In this document: piece by piece, positions 16,452-25,722 of the stretch
Layout: every line of letters begins with the position of its first letter
How positions within the stretch are numbered: position 1 is the stretch's first letter
Origin: Aureimonas fodinaquatilis
GTDB lineage: Bacteria > Pseudomonadota > Alphaproteobacteria > Rhizobiales > Rhizobiaceae
Direction of reading: 5' to 3'
Length of the DNA stretch: 64,000 nt
Assembly (NCBI RefSeq): GCF_008369445.1
Contig: NZ_VTWH01000002.1
Coordinates: 930,001 to 994,000 of the forward strand
The notes under the pieces: model-generated
What the model was told of the DNA's origin: nothing
Seen by the model: only the letters and a program-made list of their open reading frames with translations
Database searches by the model: none
Translations under genes and position numbers: made by a program

Positions 16452-17387
16452 ATGCAGAAATTGCTGGTAGGGCGCATCGCGGGCATGGCTGCGACCCTTC
16501 TGGCGGTTAGCGCATTTGTGTTTTATGCCCTGTCTGTTTTGCCGGGTGACCCGGCAGCCATTGCGCTTGGCACATCCCTGCGGCCCGACACACTGGTGGC
16601 GCTGCAGAAGGAAATGGGGCTGGACCAACCGGTATGGCTGCGTTTTGGCCATTGGCTGACAGGGGTGCTGACCGGAGATTTCGGCACCTCCATCACCTAT
16701 CATACCCCGGTTGGCCAAATGGTCGCTGCGCGCCTTGCCGTAACCCTGCCTCTGGCCTGTCTGTCGCTGGTGATTGCCATGGCCATTGCGCTGCCGCTCG
16801 GCATGCTGGCCGCGCGGGGCAGCCGGCTCGCAGAAGGCGGCGCAACACTGCTGGCGCAATTGGGCATCGCACTGCCGAATTTCTTCATTGGCCTTCTGCT
16901 CATATTGCTGTTTACCCGCACTGGTGGCCTGCCCTCCGGTGGATTTCCCGGCTGGGAGGCCGGGCTCTATTCTGCCTTTGCTGCACTGATTTTACCCGCA
17001 ACCGCGCTGGCCCTGCCGCAGGCCGCTGTTCTGGTGCGCGTTACCAGAGCGGCTTTTCTGGAAATTCTTGCCGGAGACTATATTCGCACAGCGCGAGCCA
17101 AGGGGTTGGGTGAAACAGCAATTCTGGTGCGCCATGCTGCGGGCCATGCTCTGGTGCCTGTTCTGACCATCATCGGGCTGCAGTTTTCGTTTCTGGTGGC
17201 CGGGGCCATTCTGGTGGAAAATGTTTTTGTTTTGCCCGGATTGGGACAACTGGCTTTTCAAGCGCTGGCGCAGCGCGACATTCCAGTGCTGCAAGCCTGT
17301 ATTCTGATATTTGCCAGCCTTGTCATTCTCGTCAATTTTCTTGTCGATCTGGCAGCCTTGCTCATTGATCCACGGCTGCGCCAATGA
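16452..17387 (+). CDS. ABC transporter permease, DppB/NikB type
   Basis: This 311-residue inner-membrane permease has about six transmembrane segments. The start codon directly follows the binding-protein stop. Family signs are an N-terminal FYALSVLPGDPA, DFGTSITYHTPV in the periplasmic loop, and the EAA motif DYIRTARAKGLGETAILVRHA contacting the ATPase. The 3' end overlaps the next permease by 4 nt. Confidence 0.93.
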   Translation: MQKLLVGRIAGMAATLLAVSAFVFYALSVLPGDPAAIALGTSLRPDTLVALQKEMGLDQPVWLRFGHWLTGVLTGDFGTSITYHTPVGQMVAARLAVTLPLACLSLVIAMAIALPLGMLAARGSRLAEGGATLLAQLGIALPNFFIGLLLILLFTRTGGLPSGGFPGWEAGLYSAFAALILPATALALPQAAVLVRVTRAAFLEILAGDYIRTARAKGLGETAILVRHAAGHALVPVLTIIGLQFSFLVAGAILVENVFVLPGLGQLAFQALAQRDIPVLQACILIFASLVILVNFLVDLAALLIDPRLRQ

Positions 17388-18184
17388 CACGGCTGACCTT
17401 TGGCAGTGTTTTACTGGCGCTGATTGCTGCATTGGCGGTCCTGTCGTTTTTCTGGACGCCCGTGAGTGAGCCGCTGCGCATGAACATTGCGATGCGGCTG
17501 ACACCACCCTCATCCATAGCGATTTTAGGCACTGACCAATTGGGGCGCGATGTTGCGTCCCTCGTGATGCTAGGCGCTGGAAACTCGCTGTTTGTTGCCG
17601 TTCTGGCCACGGCGCTCGGCGCCTTTGCGGGAATTGTTGCCGGGCTTTACAGCGCCGCAAGCTCCGGTGTGGTGCAGGCATGTCTCATGCGCTGTCTTGA
17701 CGTGCTCTTTGCCTTTCCGCCTTTGCTGTCCGCCATGATGCTGGCGCTGGCGCTTGGCTTTGGCAGAGTGAATGCCATCCTGGCCATTGCTCTGTTTATC
17801 ATTCCGGTGTTCGCCAGATTAACACGCGCCAGCGCCCGCACCGCTTTGGCCAGCGACTATGCCAGGGCGGCACGCGCGCTTGGCGCCAGCCAGCGCCAGA
17901 TCATGACGCGGCATGTTCTGCCCAACATCATTGGCCTGTTAAGCGTGCAGGTTTCAATTCAGTTCGGACTGGCCATTCTGACAGAAGCCGGACTGGGCTT
18001 TCTGGGCTTTGGCGCGGCACCGCCCGCCCCGTCATGGGGGCGCATGCTGGCCGAATCCCAAACCTATCTTCTGTCCGCGCCATGGCTGGCGCTGGCGCCG
18101 GGGCTGGCAATTGCCACCACTGTGCTGGCTGCCAATCTGTTTGGCGATGGGCTGCGCCGCAAGCTGGACCCGCGCAAAAGCTAG
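17384..18184 (+). CDS. ABC transporter permease, DppC/NikC type
   Basis: This 266-residue permease is coupled to the DppB-type gene by an ATGA overlap. It has ILGTDQLGRDVAS near the N-terminus and the EAA loop SDYARAARALGASQRQIMTRHVLPN, both typical of DppC/NikC. The operon stops here: a converging gene begins 9 bp further on, so no DppD/DppF-type ATPase is present at this locus. The transporter must borrow ATPases from elsewhere in the genome. Confidence 0.93.
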   Translation: MTRLTFGSVLLALIAALAVLSFFWTPVSEPLRMNIAMRLTPPSSIAILGTDQLGRDVASLVMLGAGNSLFVAVLATALGAFAGIVAGLYSAASSGVVQACLMRCLDVLFAFPPLLSAMMLALALGFGRVNAILAIALFIIPVFARLTRASARTALASDYARAARALGASQRQIMTRHVLPNIIGLLSVQVSIQFGLAILTEAGLGFLGFGAAPPAPSWGRMLAESQTYLLSAPWLALAPGLAIATTVLAANLFGDGLRRKLDPRKS

Positions 18185-18193
18185 CCCGAAAAA

Positions 18194-19522
18194 CTACGTC
18201 AGAAATACTGCGTCTGCTGCATCCAGCCGCGCGCGAATGCGTGTCACATTCAACCTTTGATCTGGCGCGCAATTGTCATGCGTCAGCAGGTCCCCGGCGC
18301 GCACGGGCTTTACCACCCTGGACCCTTCTGCAAGGCCCAGTGGCAAGGCGTGTTTTGCCCGCCCCTCATGCCATGTCATGGCAAAGCCGCGATAGTCTTC
18401 CGTACCAATACGGCCCAGAATTTCGCCCACTGCCAGATTGCGTTTGGCAACTGCGCCGCATTCAGCCACTGGCCTGTCCAACGGCAGCATATCCGGCTTG
18501 CGGTGCATAACCGCGCGCACTGCGGAAAGGGGCGTTTCAAGACTCGTCAGGTGAAATGGCCGGGTCAGTGCAAAACATGGTCCGGGCCCAACCTTCAAGT
18601 CAGCCATCCGCTCTACCGCTCGCTCATGCCGTGGTTTGACAATGCAGAACACTCCCGGCGCCACGCCCTTGCCAATCGTATAATCCACCCTGCCGGAAGC
18701 AGACAGAAGACCGCCATCTTCCTGCGTGCAGAGTATCTGCGCCAGATTATCCAGCGTGGCCGCGGGACCATGCATGCCGGGAACATCGGGAACCAGGCCG
18801 GTGCAATTGGCAATGGCGGTCATTTCCACCATGGTTTTGGAGCCGTCGACAAATTCGACCAGAATTCGCGCATTCATATTGCGCGCATTGGCTTCCGCTT
18901 CGAAATCAGCAGGCACAGCGTTGAAATCGAGCGCATTGTTTTTGCCTTTGCCGGCTGAAACAACTTCCATGCCCAGGGATTGCGCAAAGGAAATCAACTC
19001 CAGTGTCGCCGCCGGTTCATCCCCCGCCGAACCGGTGTAGACCACCCCTGCCCCGCGGGCTTCCGCTGCCAGATAGCGGCCCACCGTAATGTCGGCTTCG
19101 ACATTGAGCATCACAATGTGCTTGCCATTACGAATGGATTCCAGCGCCAGCAAAGTGCCGATTTCCGGACTGCCCGTAGCATCCACCACGACGTCAATTC
19201 GTCCGGCCCGGGTCAGCGCCGTCAAATCATCGGTGATGGCGATGCGCCCCGCCTCGATCGCCCGGTCGATTGCCGTTTCATTATTTGCAACTACGCCCGT
19301 ATCCCGCGGGTGGCGCGCCATCTCAATAGCTTCGAACGGGCGGGTCGGGCGGCTTGCGCCAATGGCACCAATACGCACCCCGGCCATCAGCGCAGCCTGC
19401 ACCACAATATCAGTGCCCATCTGCCCGGCCCCGGCAAGGCCAATGGTTATCGGGCCATGCAGCTGTGCAAAGGCGGCAAGCTCGGCAGCGAACCCGATGT
19501 GGTCAATGCGTGTCATATGCAT
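18194..19522 (-). CDS. NAD(P)-dependent oxidoreductase, homoserine dehydrogenase-like with C-terminal SAF domain
   Basis: This 442-residue protein has a Rossmann nucleotide-binding fold (ITIGLAGAGQMGTDIVVQ near 25-42), a homoserine-dehydrogenase-like middle (VVDATGSPEIG, NVEADITVG, AGKGKNNALD) and a SAF domain at the end (AKRNLAVGEILGRIGTEDYRG). It is not a biosynthetic homoserine dehydrogenase, which lacks SAF. Related proteins occur in sugar-acid catabolism, but the substrate here is unknown. It converges with the DppC-type permease and precedes a sugar transferase gene on the same strand without obvious coupling. Confidence 0.8.
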   Translation of the reverse strand: MHMTRIDHIGFAAELAAFAQLHGPITIGLAGAGQMGTDIVVQAALMAGVRIGAIGASRPTRPFEAIEMARHPRDTGVVANNETAIDRAIEAGRIAITDDLTALTRAGRIDVVVDATGSPEIGTLLALESIRNGKHIVMLNVEADITVGRYLAAEARGAGVVYTGSAGDEPAATLELISFAQSLGMEVVSAGKGKNNALDFNAVPADFEAEANARNMNARILVEFVDGSKTMVEMTAIANCTGLVPDVPGMHGPAATLDNLAQILCTQEDGGLLSASGRVDYTIGKGVAPGVFCIVKPRHERAVERMADLKVGPGPCFALTRPFHLTSLETPLSAVRAVMHRKPDMLPLDRPVAECGAVAKRNLAVGEILGRIGTEDYRGFAMTWHEGRAKHALPLGLAEGSRVVKPVRAGDLLTHDNCAPDQRLNVTRIRARLDAADAVFLT

Positions 19523-19573
19523 GTCCTGATGAATGGTGCGATTCGAAAATGGCGCAAAGACTATAGGGTTTAT

Positions 19574-20125
19574 CTAGGCCACCCGATCACCGCGACCACG
19601 CCCTGTCATTGTTTGCAAAATCAACTTGAGGTCGAGCCAGATAGTGCGGCGCGCAGCATAGGCGGCATCTATTGTCGCCAGACGCTCCGGTTCCGACATA
19701 TCCACCCCCTGCACCTGCGCCAGCCCGGTTATCCCCGGCCTGAGTGCAAAGACGCCGCGTTTGCGCCGCTCTTCAATCAACATTTCCTGCATTGGCAGGC
19801 AGGGCCTGGGGCCAACAAAGCTCATGTCGCCCTTCAGCACATTCCAGAGCTGTGGCAGTTCATCCAGTTTCCAGCGCCGAAGCACCGCACCCAGCCGGGT
19901 GACGGCTGATCGCGGCGTTTCATGCGAAGCGGCTGACACCGTGTCACTGGCCATTGTGCGCAGCTTGTAGCAAACAAACACGCGCTCACCCTTGCCAACC
20001 CGCTTCTGAGCGAACAGGCCCGGCCCCGGACTGTCGCGCGCAATAGCAACAGTCAGCAGCAGAATGAGCCAGCCGAACGCCATGAGACCGAAAAAGCTCG
20101 ATACGATGTCAAAAATACGTTTCAT
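19574..20125 (-). CDS. Undecaprenyl-phosphate sugar-1-phosphate transferase (short bacterial sugar transferase)
   Basis: This 183-residue member of the Bac_transf family starts with one membrane-associated hydrophobic helix (SSFFGLMAFGWLILLLTVAIA) and lacks the extra transmembrane part of long WbaP-type enzymes, so it is the monotopic PglC-like form. Catalytic motifs are present: SPGPGLFAQKRVGKG, YKLRTM, LDELPQLWNVLKGDMSFVGP and RPGITGLAQV. It starts O-antigen or exopolysaccharide repeat synthesis by moving a sugar-1-phosphate onto undecaprenyl phosphate. A divergent nucleotide-sugar epimerase/reductase 85 bp away probably supplies the sugar. Confidence 0.9.
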   Translation of the reverse strand: MKRIFDIVSSFFGLMAFGWLILLLTVAIARDSPGPGLFAQKRVGKGERVFVCYKLRTMASDTVSAASHETPRSAVTRLGAVLRRWKLDELPQLWNVLKGDMSFVGPRPCLPMQEMLIEERRKRGVFALRPGITGLAQVQGVDMSEPERLATIDAAYAARRTIWLDLKLILQTMTGRGRGDRVA

Positions 20126-20210
20126 ACTGCTAGCGATTGCCGCAAAGCTGCGAATTGGGCAAGGAAGAATAAAATCGTTCTACAGATTCTAGAATTGTGC
20201 AGATAATCTT

Positions 20211-21170
20211 ATGCGTATCCTCGTTTCCGGATCGACTGGCTTTATAGGACGCAAACTCGTGCAGCGGCTGCTGGACGACGGGCATGACGTGATTGTTCTT
20301 CTGCGGGAAGACAGCGCGGACGCCGACCCACGCGTTGATGTGTTGCGCGTGCCGCGCGACCTTTCAACCTTGAAGCGTCGCGACGACTGGCCGGCCCGAG
20401 TGGACGCCGTGGTGCATCTTGGCGGCCTGAACCCGGAGCGGGGCGACCCGGCCATGGATGATTCGCTGGCACTGATGCGCGCCAATGCGGAAGGAACCGC
20501 CGCCCTTGCCCGCATATCTGCCGGCAAAGGCGCTCGTCGGCTGATATTTGCCAGCTCTGCCAATATTCACTCGATGTTTGACGGCAAGCCGATCATTGAG
20601 GATGACAAGCCCGCACCGGTGGATTTCTATGCCGCATCCAAGCTGGAAGCCGAGCGACGTTTGCGCGCAGAGCTGGAAGACAGCAGCACCGAATTTACCA
20701 TTTTGCGGCTACCGGCAGTTTACGGGCCAGGTGGCCGGGGCGCCATTTCCATGCTGGAACGGCTGGCCAAAAGCCGAATGCCCTTGCCGTTTCGCAGCGC
20801 CACCAACCGCCGCAGCGTGCTGGCGCTGGACAATGCAGTGGACGCGTTTGTCAGCTGCCTGACTCATCCCGGCGCAGCGGGCCGCACATTTCTTGTCGCC
20901 GACAGAGATCCGGTGACACTTGCGGAACTGGTGGCCCCTGTTCGCGCGGCACGTGGCCGAGGCCCGGGCATGTTTTCCATGCCGGTGGCGTTGTTGAAGC
21001 TGATGGCTCGAATGATCGGGCGTGGCGCAACGGCAGACCGGCTTTTTTCCACCTTTGTCATCGACACATCGCGTATACGCTCGCGCATTGGTTGGCGACC
21101 ACGGCTTTCCACCGCTGAGGCACTGATGCAATACAACAAGCCGGGAGCGAGCAACAATGAGCGATCATAA
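20211..21170 (+). CDS. NAD-dependent epimerase/dehydratase (nucleotide-sugar modifying)
   Basis: This 319-residue extended SDR has GSTGFIGRKLVQ at residues 7-18, the active-site YAASK with Tyr and Lys intact, and RLPAVYGPGGRG in the substrate region. It resembles WbpV/WreQ-type 4-ketoreductases and epimerases that make UDP-sugars for O-antigen. It is divergent from the initiating sugar transferase, consistent with delivering its substrate; in Rhizobium etli the comparable pair makes and transfers N-acetylquinovosamine. The exact sugar is inference. Its 3' end overlaps the next small gene by 14 nt. Confidence 0.85.
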   Translation: MRILVSGSTGFIGRKLVQRLLDDGHDVIVLLREDSADADPRVDVLRVPRDLSTLKRRDDWPARVDAVVHLGGLNPERGDPAMDDSLALMRANAEGTAALARISAGKGARRLIFASSANIHSMFDGKPIIEDDKPAPVDFYAASKLEAERRLRAELEDSSTEFTILRLPAVYGPGGRGAISMLERLAKSRMPLPFRSATNRRSVLALDNAVDAFVSCLTHPGAAGRTFLVADRDPVTLAELVAPVRAARGRGPGMFSMPVALLKLMARMIGRGATADRLFSTFVIDTSRIRSRIGWRPRLSTAEALMQYNKPGASNNERS

Positions 21171-21345
21171 GCCGATATACCCCGCCAAAGTGCAGCGTCA
21201 GAAGCGTCTGGAGCAGGTGCTCAAAGACAATCTGAAACGCCGCAAAGTTCAGTCAAAAGCCCGAAAATCCCTGATGGACCAGACTGATGATGGCGAAGAC
21301 GCGCCAGAGGGCGAACCTCAGGATTCGCCCGAGGAGAACGGCTGA
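21157..21345 (+). CDS. Small charged hypothetical protein (62 aa)
   Basis: A 62-residue frame begins with ATG inside the end of the epimerase gene (14-nt overlap). The first half is strongly basic (PAKVQRQKRLEQVLKDNLKR) and helix-prone; the second half is acidic and Pro/Glu-rich (TDDGEDAPEGEPQDSPEENG). There are no cysteines or membrane segments. I do not recognise a named family. The bipolar charge and translational overlap make it likely to be real, perhaps an RNA- or ribosome-associated peptide, but that is a guess. Confidence 0.6.
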   Translation: MSDHKPIYPAKVQRQKRLEQVLKDNLKRRKVQSKARKSLMDQTDDGEDAPEGEPQDSPEENG

Positions 21346-21458
21346 TCACGAATCAGCCAACTTGCATCAAAAAAAGCATTTTTCGGAAAATTCATTGATT
21401 CAACGCATGGACTTGGCGTCTCGACAATCTTAGAACCCTTCTTACGAAGGAGTTTCGG

Positions 21459-22739
21459 ATGTTCGACTATCAGAGCCACTTCACTTCCGCGATTGACGCT
21501 CTCCACACAGAGAAGCGTTACCGGGTGTTTGCCGACCTTGAGCGCATAGCCGGCCGGTTTCCGCAAGCCATATGGCGGCATGACGGCAGTGCGGTGGAGA
21601 TTACCGTCTGGTGCTCCAATGACTATCTGGGCATGGGCCAGCACGAAAAAGTTGTGGCCGCAATGCAGCAGACGGCGACATCCATGGGCACCGGCGCAGG
21701 TGGCACACGCAACATTTCCGGCACCACACATCCGCTGGTGGAACTGGAGCAGGAGCTGGCAGATCTGCATGGCAAGGAAGCGGCGCTGGTTTTCACCTCC
21801 GGCTATGTTTCCAATGAGGCGTCGATTTCCACCATCGCGCGCCTTTTGCCAGACTGCCTTATCCTGTCTGATGAACTGAACCACGCTTCAATGATTGAAG
21901 GTGTGCGCAAGGCTGGTGGCCGGAAACAGATTTTCCGGCATAATGACGTGGCGCATCTGGAAGAACTTTTAAAAGCTGCCGACCCTGCCCGTCCCAAGCT
22001 GATTGTGTTTGAAAGCGTCTATTCCATGGACGGCGACATTGCCCCGGTAGCGGCAATCTGCGATCTGGCTGAACGCTACAACGCCATGACCTATATTGAT
22101 GAAGTGCATTCCGTTGGCATGTACGGCCCGCGAGGGGGCGGAATTTGCGAGCGGGAGGGTCTTGCACACCGGGTTGACGTGATTGAAGGCACACTGGCAA
22201 AAGCCATTGGCGTGCTGGGTGGTTACATTACCGGATCACGCGCAGTTATCGACGCAGTGCGGTCCTATGCACCCGGCTTTATATTCACCACTGCATTGCC
22301 GCCTGCATTGGCCGCAGCAGCCACGGCTTCCATCCGCCACCTCAAGCAATCCCAGGTTGAACGGCAGGGCCAGCAGCGGCAAGCAGCGCAAACCAAAGCG
22401 GTTCTGGCACAGGCTGATCTGCCGGTCATGGCCTCTGAAACGCACATCGTTCCTGTGCTGGTGGGCGACGCTGACCTCTGCAAAAGAGCGTCTGACCACC
22501 TTCTGGAAAAGCATGGCATCTACATTCAACCAATCAATTACCCGACGGTGCCGCGCGGTACGGAACGTCTGCGTATAACGCCGACACCACTGCATGACGA
22601 TGCGTTGATTGAGCGCCTGCGCGATGCGCTGGTTGAAACCTGGCAGAGTGTGGGTATTGCCTTTGCAAGCACGCGGCAGGAAACCAGTGCCGAAAGCAAT
22701 TTTGCTACGCCGCTGGTCGTTTCCAAAGCGGGCGGCTGA
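21459..22739 (+). CDS. hemA: 5-aminolevulinate synthase
   Basis: This 426-residue PLP enzyme condenses glycine and succinyl-CoA into 5-aminolevulinate, the first step of tetrapyrrole synthesis in alphaproteobacteria (C4 pathway). Visible features are [16 protein letters not shown] near residue 50, [20 protein letters not shown], the PLP-contact [12 protein letters not shown] and the PLP lysine in [18 protein letters not shown] near residue 248. The length is normal for the family. The ATG follows GAAGGAGTTTCGG. It stands alone after a 113-bp gap and converges with the AbrB-type gene. Confidence 0.96.
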   Translation: MFDYQSHFTSAIDALHTEKRYRVFADLERIAGRFPQAIWRHDGSAVEITVWCSNDYLGMGQHEKVVAAMQQTATSMGTGAGGTRNISGTTHPLVELEQELADLHGKEAALVFTSGYVSNEASISTIARLLPDCLILSDELNHASMIEGVRKAGGRKQIFRHNDVAHLEELLKAADPARPKLIVFESVYSMDGDIAPVAAICDLAERYNAMTYIDEVHSVGMYGPRGGGICEREGLAHRVDVIEGTLAKAIGVLGGYITGSRAVIDAVRSYAPGFIFTTALPPALAAAATASIRHLKQSQVERQGQQRQAAQTKAVLAQADLPVMASETHIVPVLVGDADLCKRASDHLLEKHGIYIQPINYPTVPRGTERLRITPTPLHDDALIERLRDALVETWQSVGIAFASTRQETSAESNFATPLVVSKAGG

Positions 22740-22764
22740 GCCTGCATAGCGCGGACTGGCTTCT

Positions 22765-22827
22765 CGTTGAAACGGTTTCGTTTCAGCGGAAGAACATGTG
22801 ACCAGACAGAGAGCCAGACCGTTTGGG
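22765..22827 (+). repeat. Dispersed intergenic element, copy B
   Basis: Between hemA and the converging AbrB-type gene, CGTTGAAACGGTTTCGTTTC followed by GGAAGAACATG and GAGCCAGACCGTTTGGG aligns with copy A at 11639-11703, keeping the palindromic head and the spacing of the tail. It may also serve as a transcript end between the convergent genes. Confidence 0.5.
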
Positions 22828-22850
22828 CAATCAGGGATTGTCCAGAACAG

Positions 22851-24002
22851 TCAGTTCCGTGTGTCGTCCCGGCCAGTTGCTTCAGTATCAAACGGCATAT
22901 CCGACTGCGCAGCATTTAACTGCGCAGTATCCTGCTCTGTGGTATCGCGGCGCGGCAGCCGTTTTGCCAAAATCGGCACCAGAAGCGCAATGGCGATAAA
23001 CCGCACCATGTGGTGCGAAGCCACATAGGCCGGATCAATATTGAACTGGAACGCCAGCACAGTCAGCGCCTCCAGCGCGCCGGGTGCATAGGCCAGAGCA
23101 ACACGGCCGACATCCAGTTCCAAGGCCCAGACGGCCACAAGTCCGGCGAGTGCTGACATTGCCAGCCCGATGACGAAAGCTCCCACCGCCGCCGGAAGCA
23201 GTTGCACAAGTGCAGATCTGTCTTCCATCTTCAGGCGTGAGCCAATCAGCGCGCCGATACAGACCAGGCTAGGTACGGCGAGAAAGGCCGGCACTCCGAC
23301 ATTGATCAAATCAGAGCCGTGCAATACGGCGCTGCCGAACAGCGCACCCAGTATCAAACCACCGGGCACGCGGGATTTAATGCCGATGAACGAGCAAATG
23401 GCGCAGATGCCTGCCATCATCACATAATCCAGCGGGGTGCCGGTGTGCACCACCCACCCCTCTCCGGCAGGCGTTTCGCCCTCCAGCCAACCCAGCAGAG
23501 GAACCAGAACGGCAATCAGAAAAAACAGCCTGACGGTCTGAAGAATGGTGACACGGGTTATATCAGCCCGGGTTTCCGATGCGGCTGCCAGCACAAATGA
23601 CAGGGCTCCGGGCAGTGACGAGAACAAGGCCGTTTCCCGATCCCAGCCAAGAACTTTTTCCAGAAACAGTTTGGTGGCAATGACAACGAGAACCACGCCA
23701 CCCATTTGAATGGCGAAAGAAAGCGGCCAGAGACCAATCTGGCTGACAGCCTCTGGCGTAACCCCGGACCCGGCCTGAATGCCCAGAATGAAAAAGGTTG
23801 TATCGCGAAGCCAGTTGGGCACGCGCGGCCTGAAACCAAGCGCAAAAGCCAGAAGCGTAGCCAGAAGCGAACCAAGCAACCAGCTTGCCGGCAGTCCGAG
23901 ATAATCTACAATCAGACCGCCACATGCCCCGATCAGCATGGTCAAAGCGACTTGCCTCGCCCGCGCCAGGGTCAGTTTGTTGATATGCAGCAATGAAGTC
24001 AC
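22851..24002 (-). CDS. AbrB-family membrane protein (PF05145, ammonia-monooxygenase-like)
   Basis: This protein of about 383 residues has roughly ten hydrophobic segments in two similar halves, each with a glycine-rich turn (GLPASWLLGSLLATLLAFALG and SRVPGGLILGALFGSAVLHG). That is the AbrB/ammonia-monooxygenase-like duplication, a membrane family unrelated to the AbrB DNA-binding protein despite the shared name. I chose the GTG at 24002 because it overlaps the stop of the aminotransferase gene as GTGA; the open frame continues to 24074 but would overlap that gene. The transport role is not established. Confidence 0.8.
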   Translation of the reverse strand: MTSLLHINKLTLARARQVALTMLIGACGGLIVDYLGLPASWLLGSLLATLLAFALGFRPRVPNWLRDTTFFILGIQAGSGVTPEAVSQIGLWPLSFAIQMGGVVLVVIATKLFLEKVLGWDRETALFSSLPGALSFVLAAASETRADITRVTILQTVRLFFLIAVLVPLLGWLEGETPAGEGWVVHTGTPLDYVMMAGICAICSFIGIKSRVPGGLILGALFGSAVLHGSDLINVGVPAFLAVPSLVCIGALIGSRLKMEDRSALVQLLPAAVGAFVIGLAMSALAGLVAVWALELDVGRVALAYAPGALEALTVLAFQFNIDPAYVASHHMVRFIAIALLVPILAKRLPRRDTTEQDTAQLNAAQSDMPFDTEATGRDDTRN

Positions 24003-25168
24003 AATGCGCGCCTGATCCAGCCTGTCAGACGGTCTGCTGCCTCTTCCACCTCGTCCAGGCGGCGATGAAAACATGCCCGCATATAGTTGGGCGCGCTGTT
24101 GCCAAATGCGCCACCCGGTGCAAGGCCAACATTTGCCTCATCCACAATGCGCATCGCAGCCGCGCGCGCATTCTGAACCCCGTCAATTGCGAAAAAGGCA
24201 TAAAACGCGCCGGAGGGCATTGCCAGTTGCACGCGATTGGTCGCCAGCAGTGCCTCGCAGAAAATTGCTCTGGCTTTCGTCGCACGTTCAATCTGCGATT
24301 TCAGAAAGACTTCACCTTCCTCCAAAGCAGCCGTGGCGGCGCGCTGCATGAAAGCGGCAACGCCGGACGTTGAATATTGCACCAGATTTTCAATCAAGTC
24401 GCCAAATTCCGCGGGCGCCTCGATCCACCCCACCCGCCAACCGGTCATCGCCCAGTTTTTCGAGAAGGAATTTACAAATATGACAGCGTCATCCACCGTC
24501 ATGACGTCGTGAAATGATGGCGCCCGCCCGCCCGCATAATAAAACCGGGAATAAATTTCATCGGCAATGATGAACACCCCCGCCTCACGGGCAATATCCA
24601 GAATGCCGCGCAGAGTTTCCACATCCGCTGTCCAGCCAGTTGGATTGTTGGGCGTATTGACGAAAATTGCCTTGGTGCGCGGGCTGATTGCAGCTTTCAA
24701 CCGGTCAAGGTCCAGGTGCCACGCGCCATCCTGCTGGTCCAGCAGCACCTCGATTGCCTGCGCCTGAGACAGATTGGCCGCTGCGGCAAAGTTGGGCCAG
24801 AGTGGGCCAATATAAACCAGCTCATCACATTGCCCAGCCAAAGCCGTCACCACGGTATGAATGGCGTGCATGCCTGACCCCGTTACAAAAAACCGGTCCG
24901 GCGTCTGGGCAAATCCGTAGAGATTTTGCGTATAGGTTGCCAATGCCTGCCGAAGTTCGGGCAGGCCGCGTTGCCATGTGTAGAATGTTTCACCCGCCGC
25001 AAGACTTTGCGTGGCGGCTTGCGCAATAAAGGCCGGGGTTGGCATGTCGCCTTCACCCACCCAGAGTGGAATCAGGCCAGGCTTGTTTCTGGCATAATTG
25101 ACCAGCGACACAATGCCGCTTTCCGGTGCCGCCAATGCACCCGGGCGCAGATGGGATTTCAGACTCAT
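23999..25168 (-). CDS. Class I/II PLP-dependent aminotransferase
   Basis: This 389-residue fold-type I aminotransferase has NTPNNPTGWT near residue 175, the cofactor-contact DEIYSRFYYAG, the PLP lysine in NSFSKNWAMTGWRVGW, and a C-terminal RACFHRRLDEVEEA. It resembles the aspartate/aromatic aminotransferase group. It is coupled by a GTGA overlap to the AbrB-type membrane gene, suggesting joint use, possibly amino-acid metabolism with export. The substrate cannot be told from the sequence. Confidence 0.9.
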   Translation of the reverse strand: MSLKSHLRPGALAAPESGIVSLVNYARNKPGLIPLWVGEGDMPTPAFIAQAATQSLAAGETFYTWQRGLPELRQALATYTQNLYGFAQTPDRFFVTGSGMHAIHTVVTALAGQCDELVYIGPLWPNFAAAANLSQAQAIEVLLDQQDGAWHLDLDRLKAAISPRTKAIFVNTPNNPTGWTADVETLRGILDIAREAGVFIIADEIYSRFYYAGGRAPSFHDVMTVDDAVIFVNSFSKNWAMTGWRVGWIEAPAEFGDLIENLVQYSTSGVAAFMQRAATAALEEGEVFLKSQIERATKARAIFCEALLATNRVQLAMPSGAFYAFFAIDGVQNARAAAMRIVDEANVGLAPGGAFGNSAPNYMRACFHRRLDEVEEAADRLTGWIRRAL

Positions 25169-25251
25169 TCTTCCAAACTCACAAAAAAGGCGGCGCAGGA
25201 TGTCAAATCTGCCTGCGCCGCCCGAATCGCAACACTGCGCACATGATCCAA

Positions 25252-25722
25252 TCAGAACTCTGTGCCAGGAATGCGTCCCGGTCCACTGCCTGGACGCGGC
25301 GAATTGCTGACTGCCAGAATGTCGCGGATTTCTTCCAGAAGCTTTTCTTCCCGTGGAACTTCCGCAACCTCAACTGGCTTTGCTTCTTCCTGCCGCTTCA
25401 ACCTGTTCATTGCTTTGACAACCATGAACAGCACAAAAGCAACAATCATGAAATTTATGAACAAAGTCAGAAAGTTACCGTAAGCCAGAACTGGCCCCTG
25501 CTCGCGTGCCAATGTCAGGCCGGCGGCGGTAACATTGCTGCTAAGCGGTATGAAAAGATTGGAAAAATCGACCCCACCACCGGTCATGACACCGATGATT
25601 GGCATGATGATGTCTGCCACGACCGAATTGACCAGCCCGGAGAAGGCAGCGCCAATAATGATACCGATGGCCAGATCCACCATATTGCCCTTGAGGGCAA
25701 ATTCCCGAAACTCTTTCAACAT
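25252..25722 (-). CDS. mscL: Large-conductance mechanosensitive channel MscL
   Basis: This 156-residue channel opens under membrane tension to release osmolytes during osmotic downshock. The amphipathic N-terminal helix [20 protein letters not shown], first transmembrane segment [21 protein letters not shown] and second segment [19 protein letters not shown] are all present. A periplasmic loop and a charged C-terminal helix ([14 protein letters not shown]) complete it. I use the ATG at 25722 rather than the GTG one codon earlier. It is slightly longer than E. coli MscL because of a Pro/Gly-rich tail. Confidence 0.95.
   Translation of the reverse strand: MLKEFREFALKGNMVDLAIGIIIGAAFSGLVNSVVADIIMPIIGVMTGGGVDFSNLFIPLSSNVTAAGLTLAREQGPVLAYGNFLTLFINFMIVAFVLFMVVKAMNRLKRQEEAKPVEVAEVPREEKLLEEIRDILAVSNSPRPGSGPGRIPGTEF

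Noticed and set aside
15015-16859. 614-codon open frame on the minus strand
   Set aside because: It lies antisense to the family 5 binding-protein and DppB-type genes, is low in normal protein features and has many Cys/His/Arg residues typical of shadow frames.
22851-24002. AbrB-type gene as a DNA-binding regulator
   Set aside because: The product is an integral membrane protein; the shared name with the Bacillus regulator is a naming coincidence.
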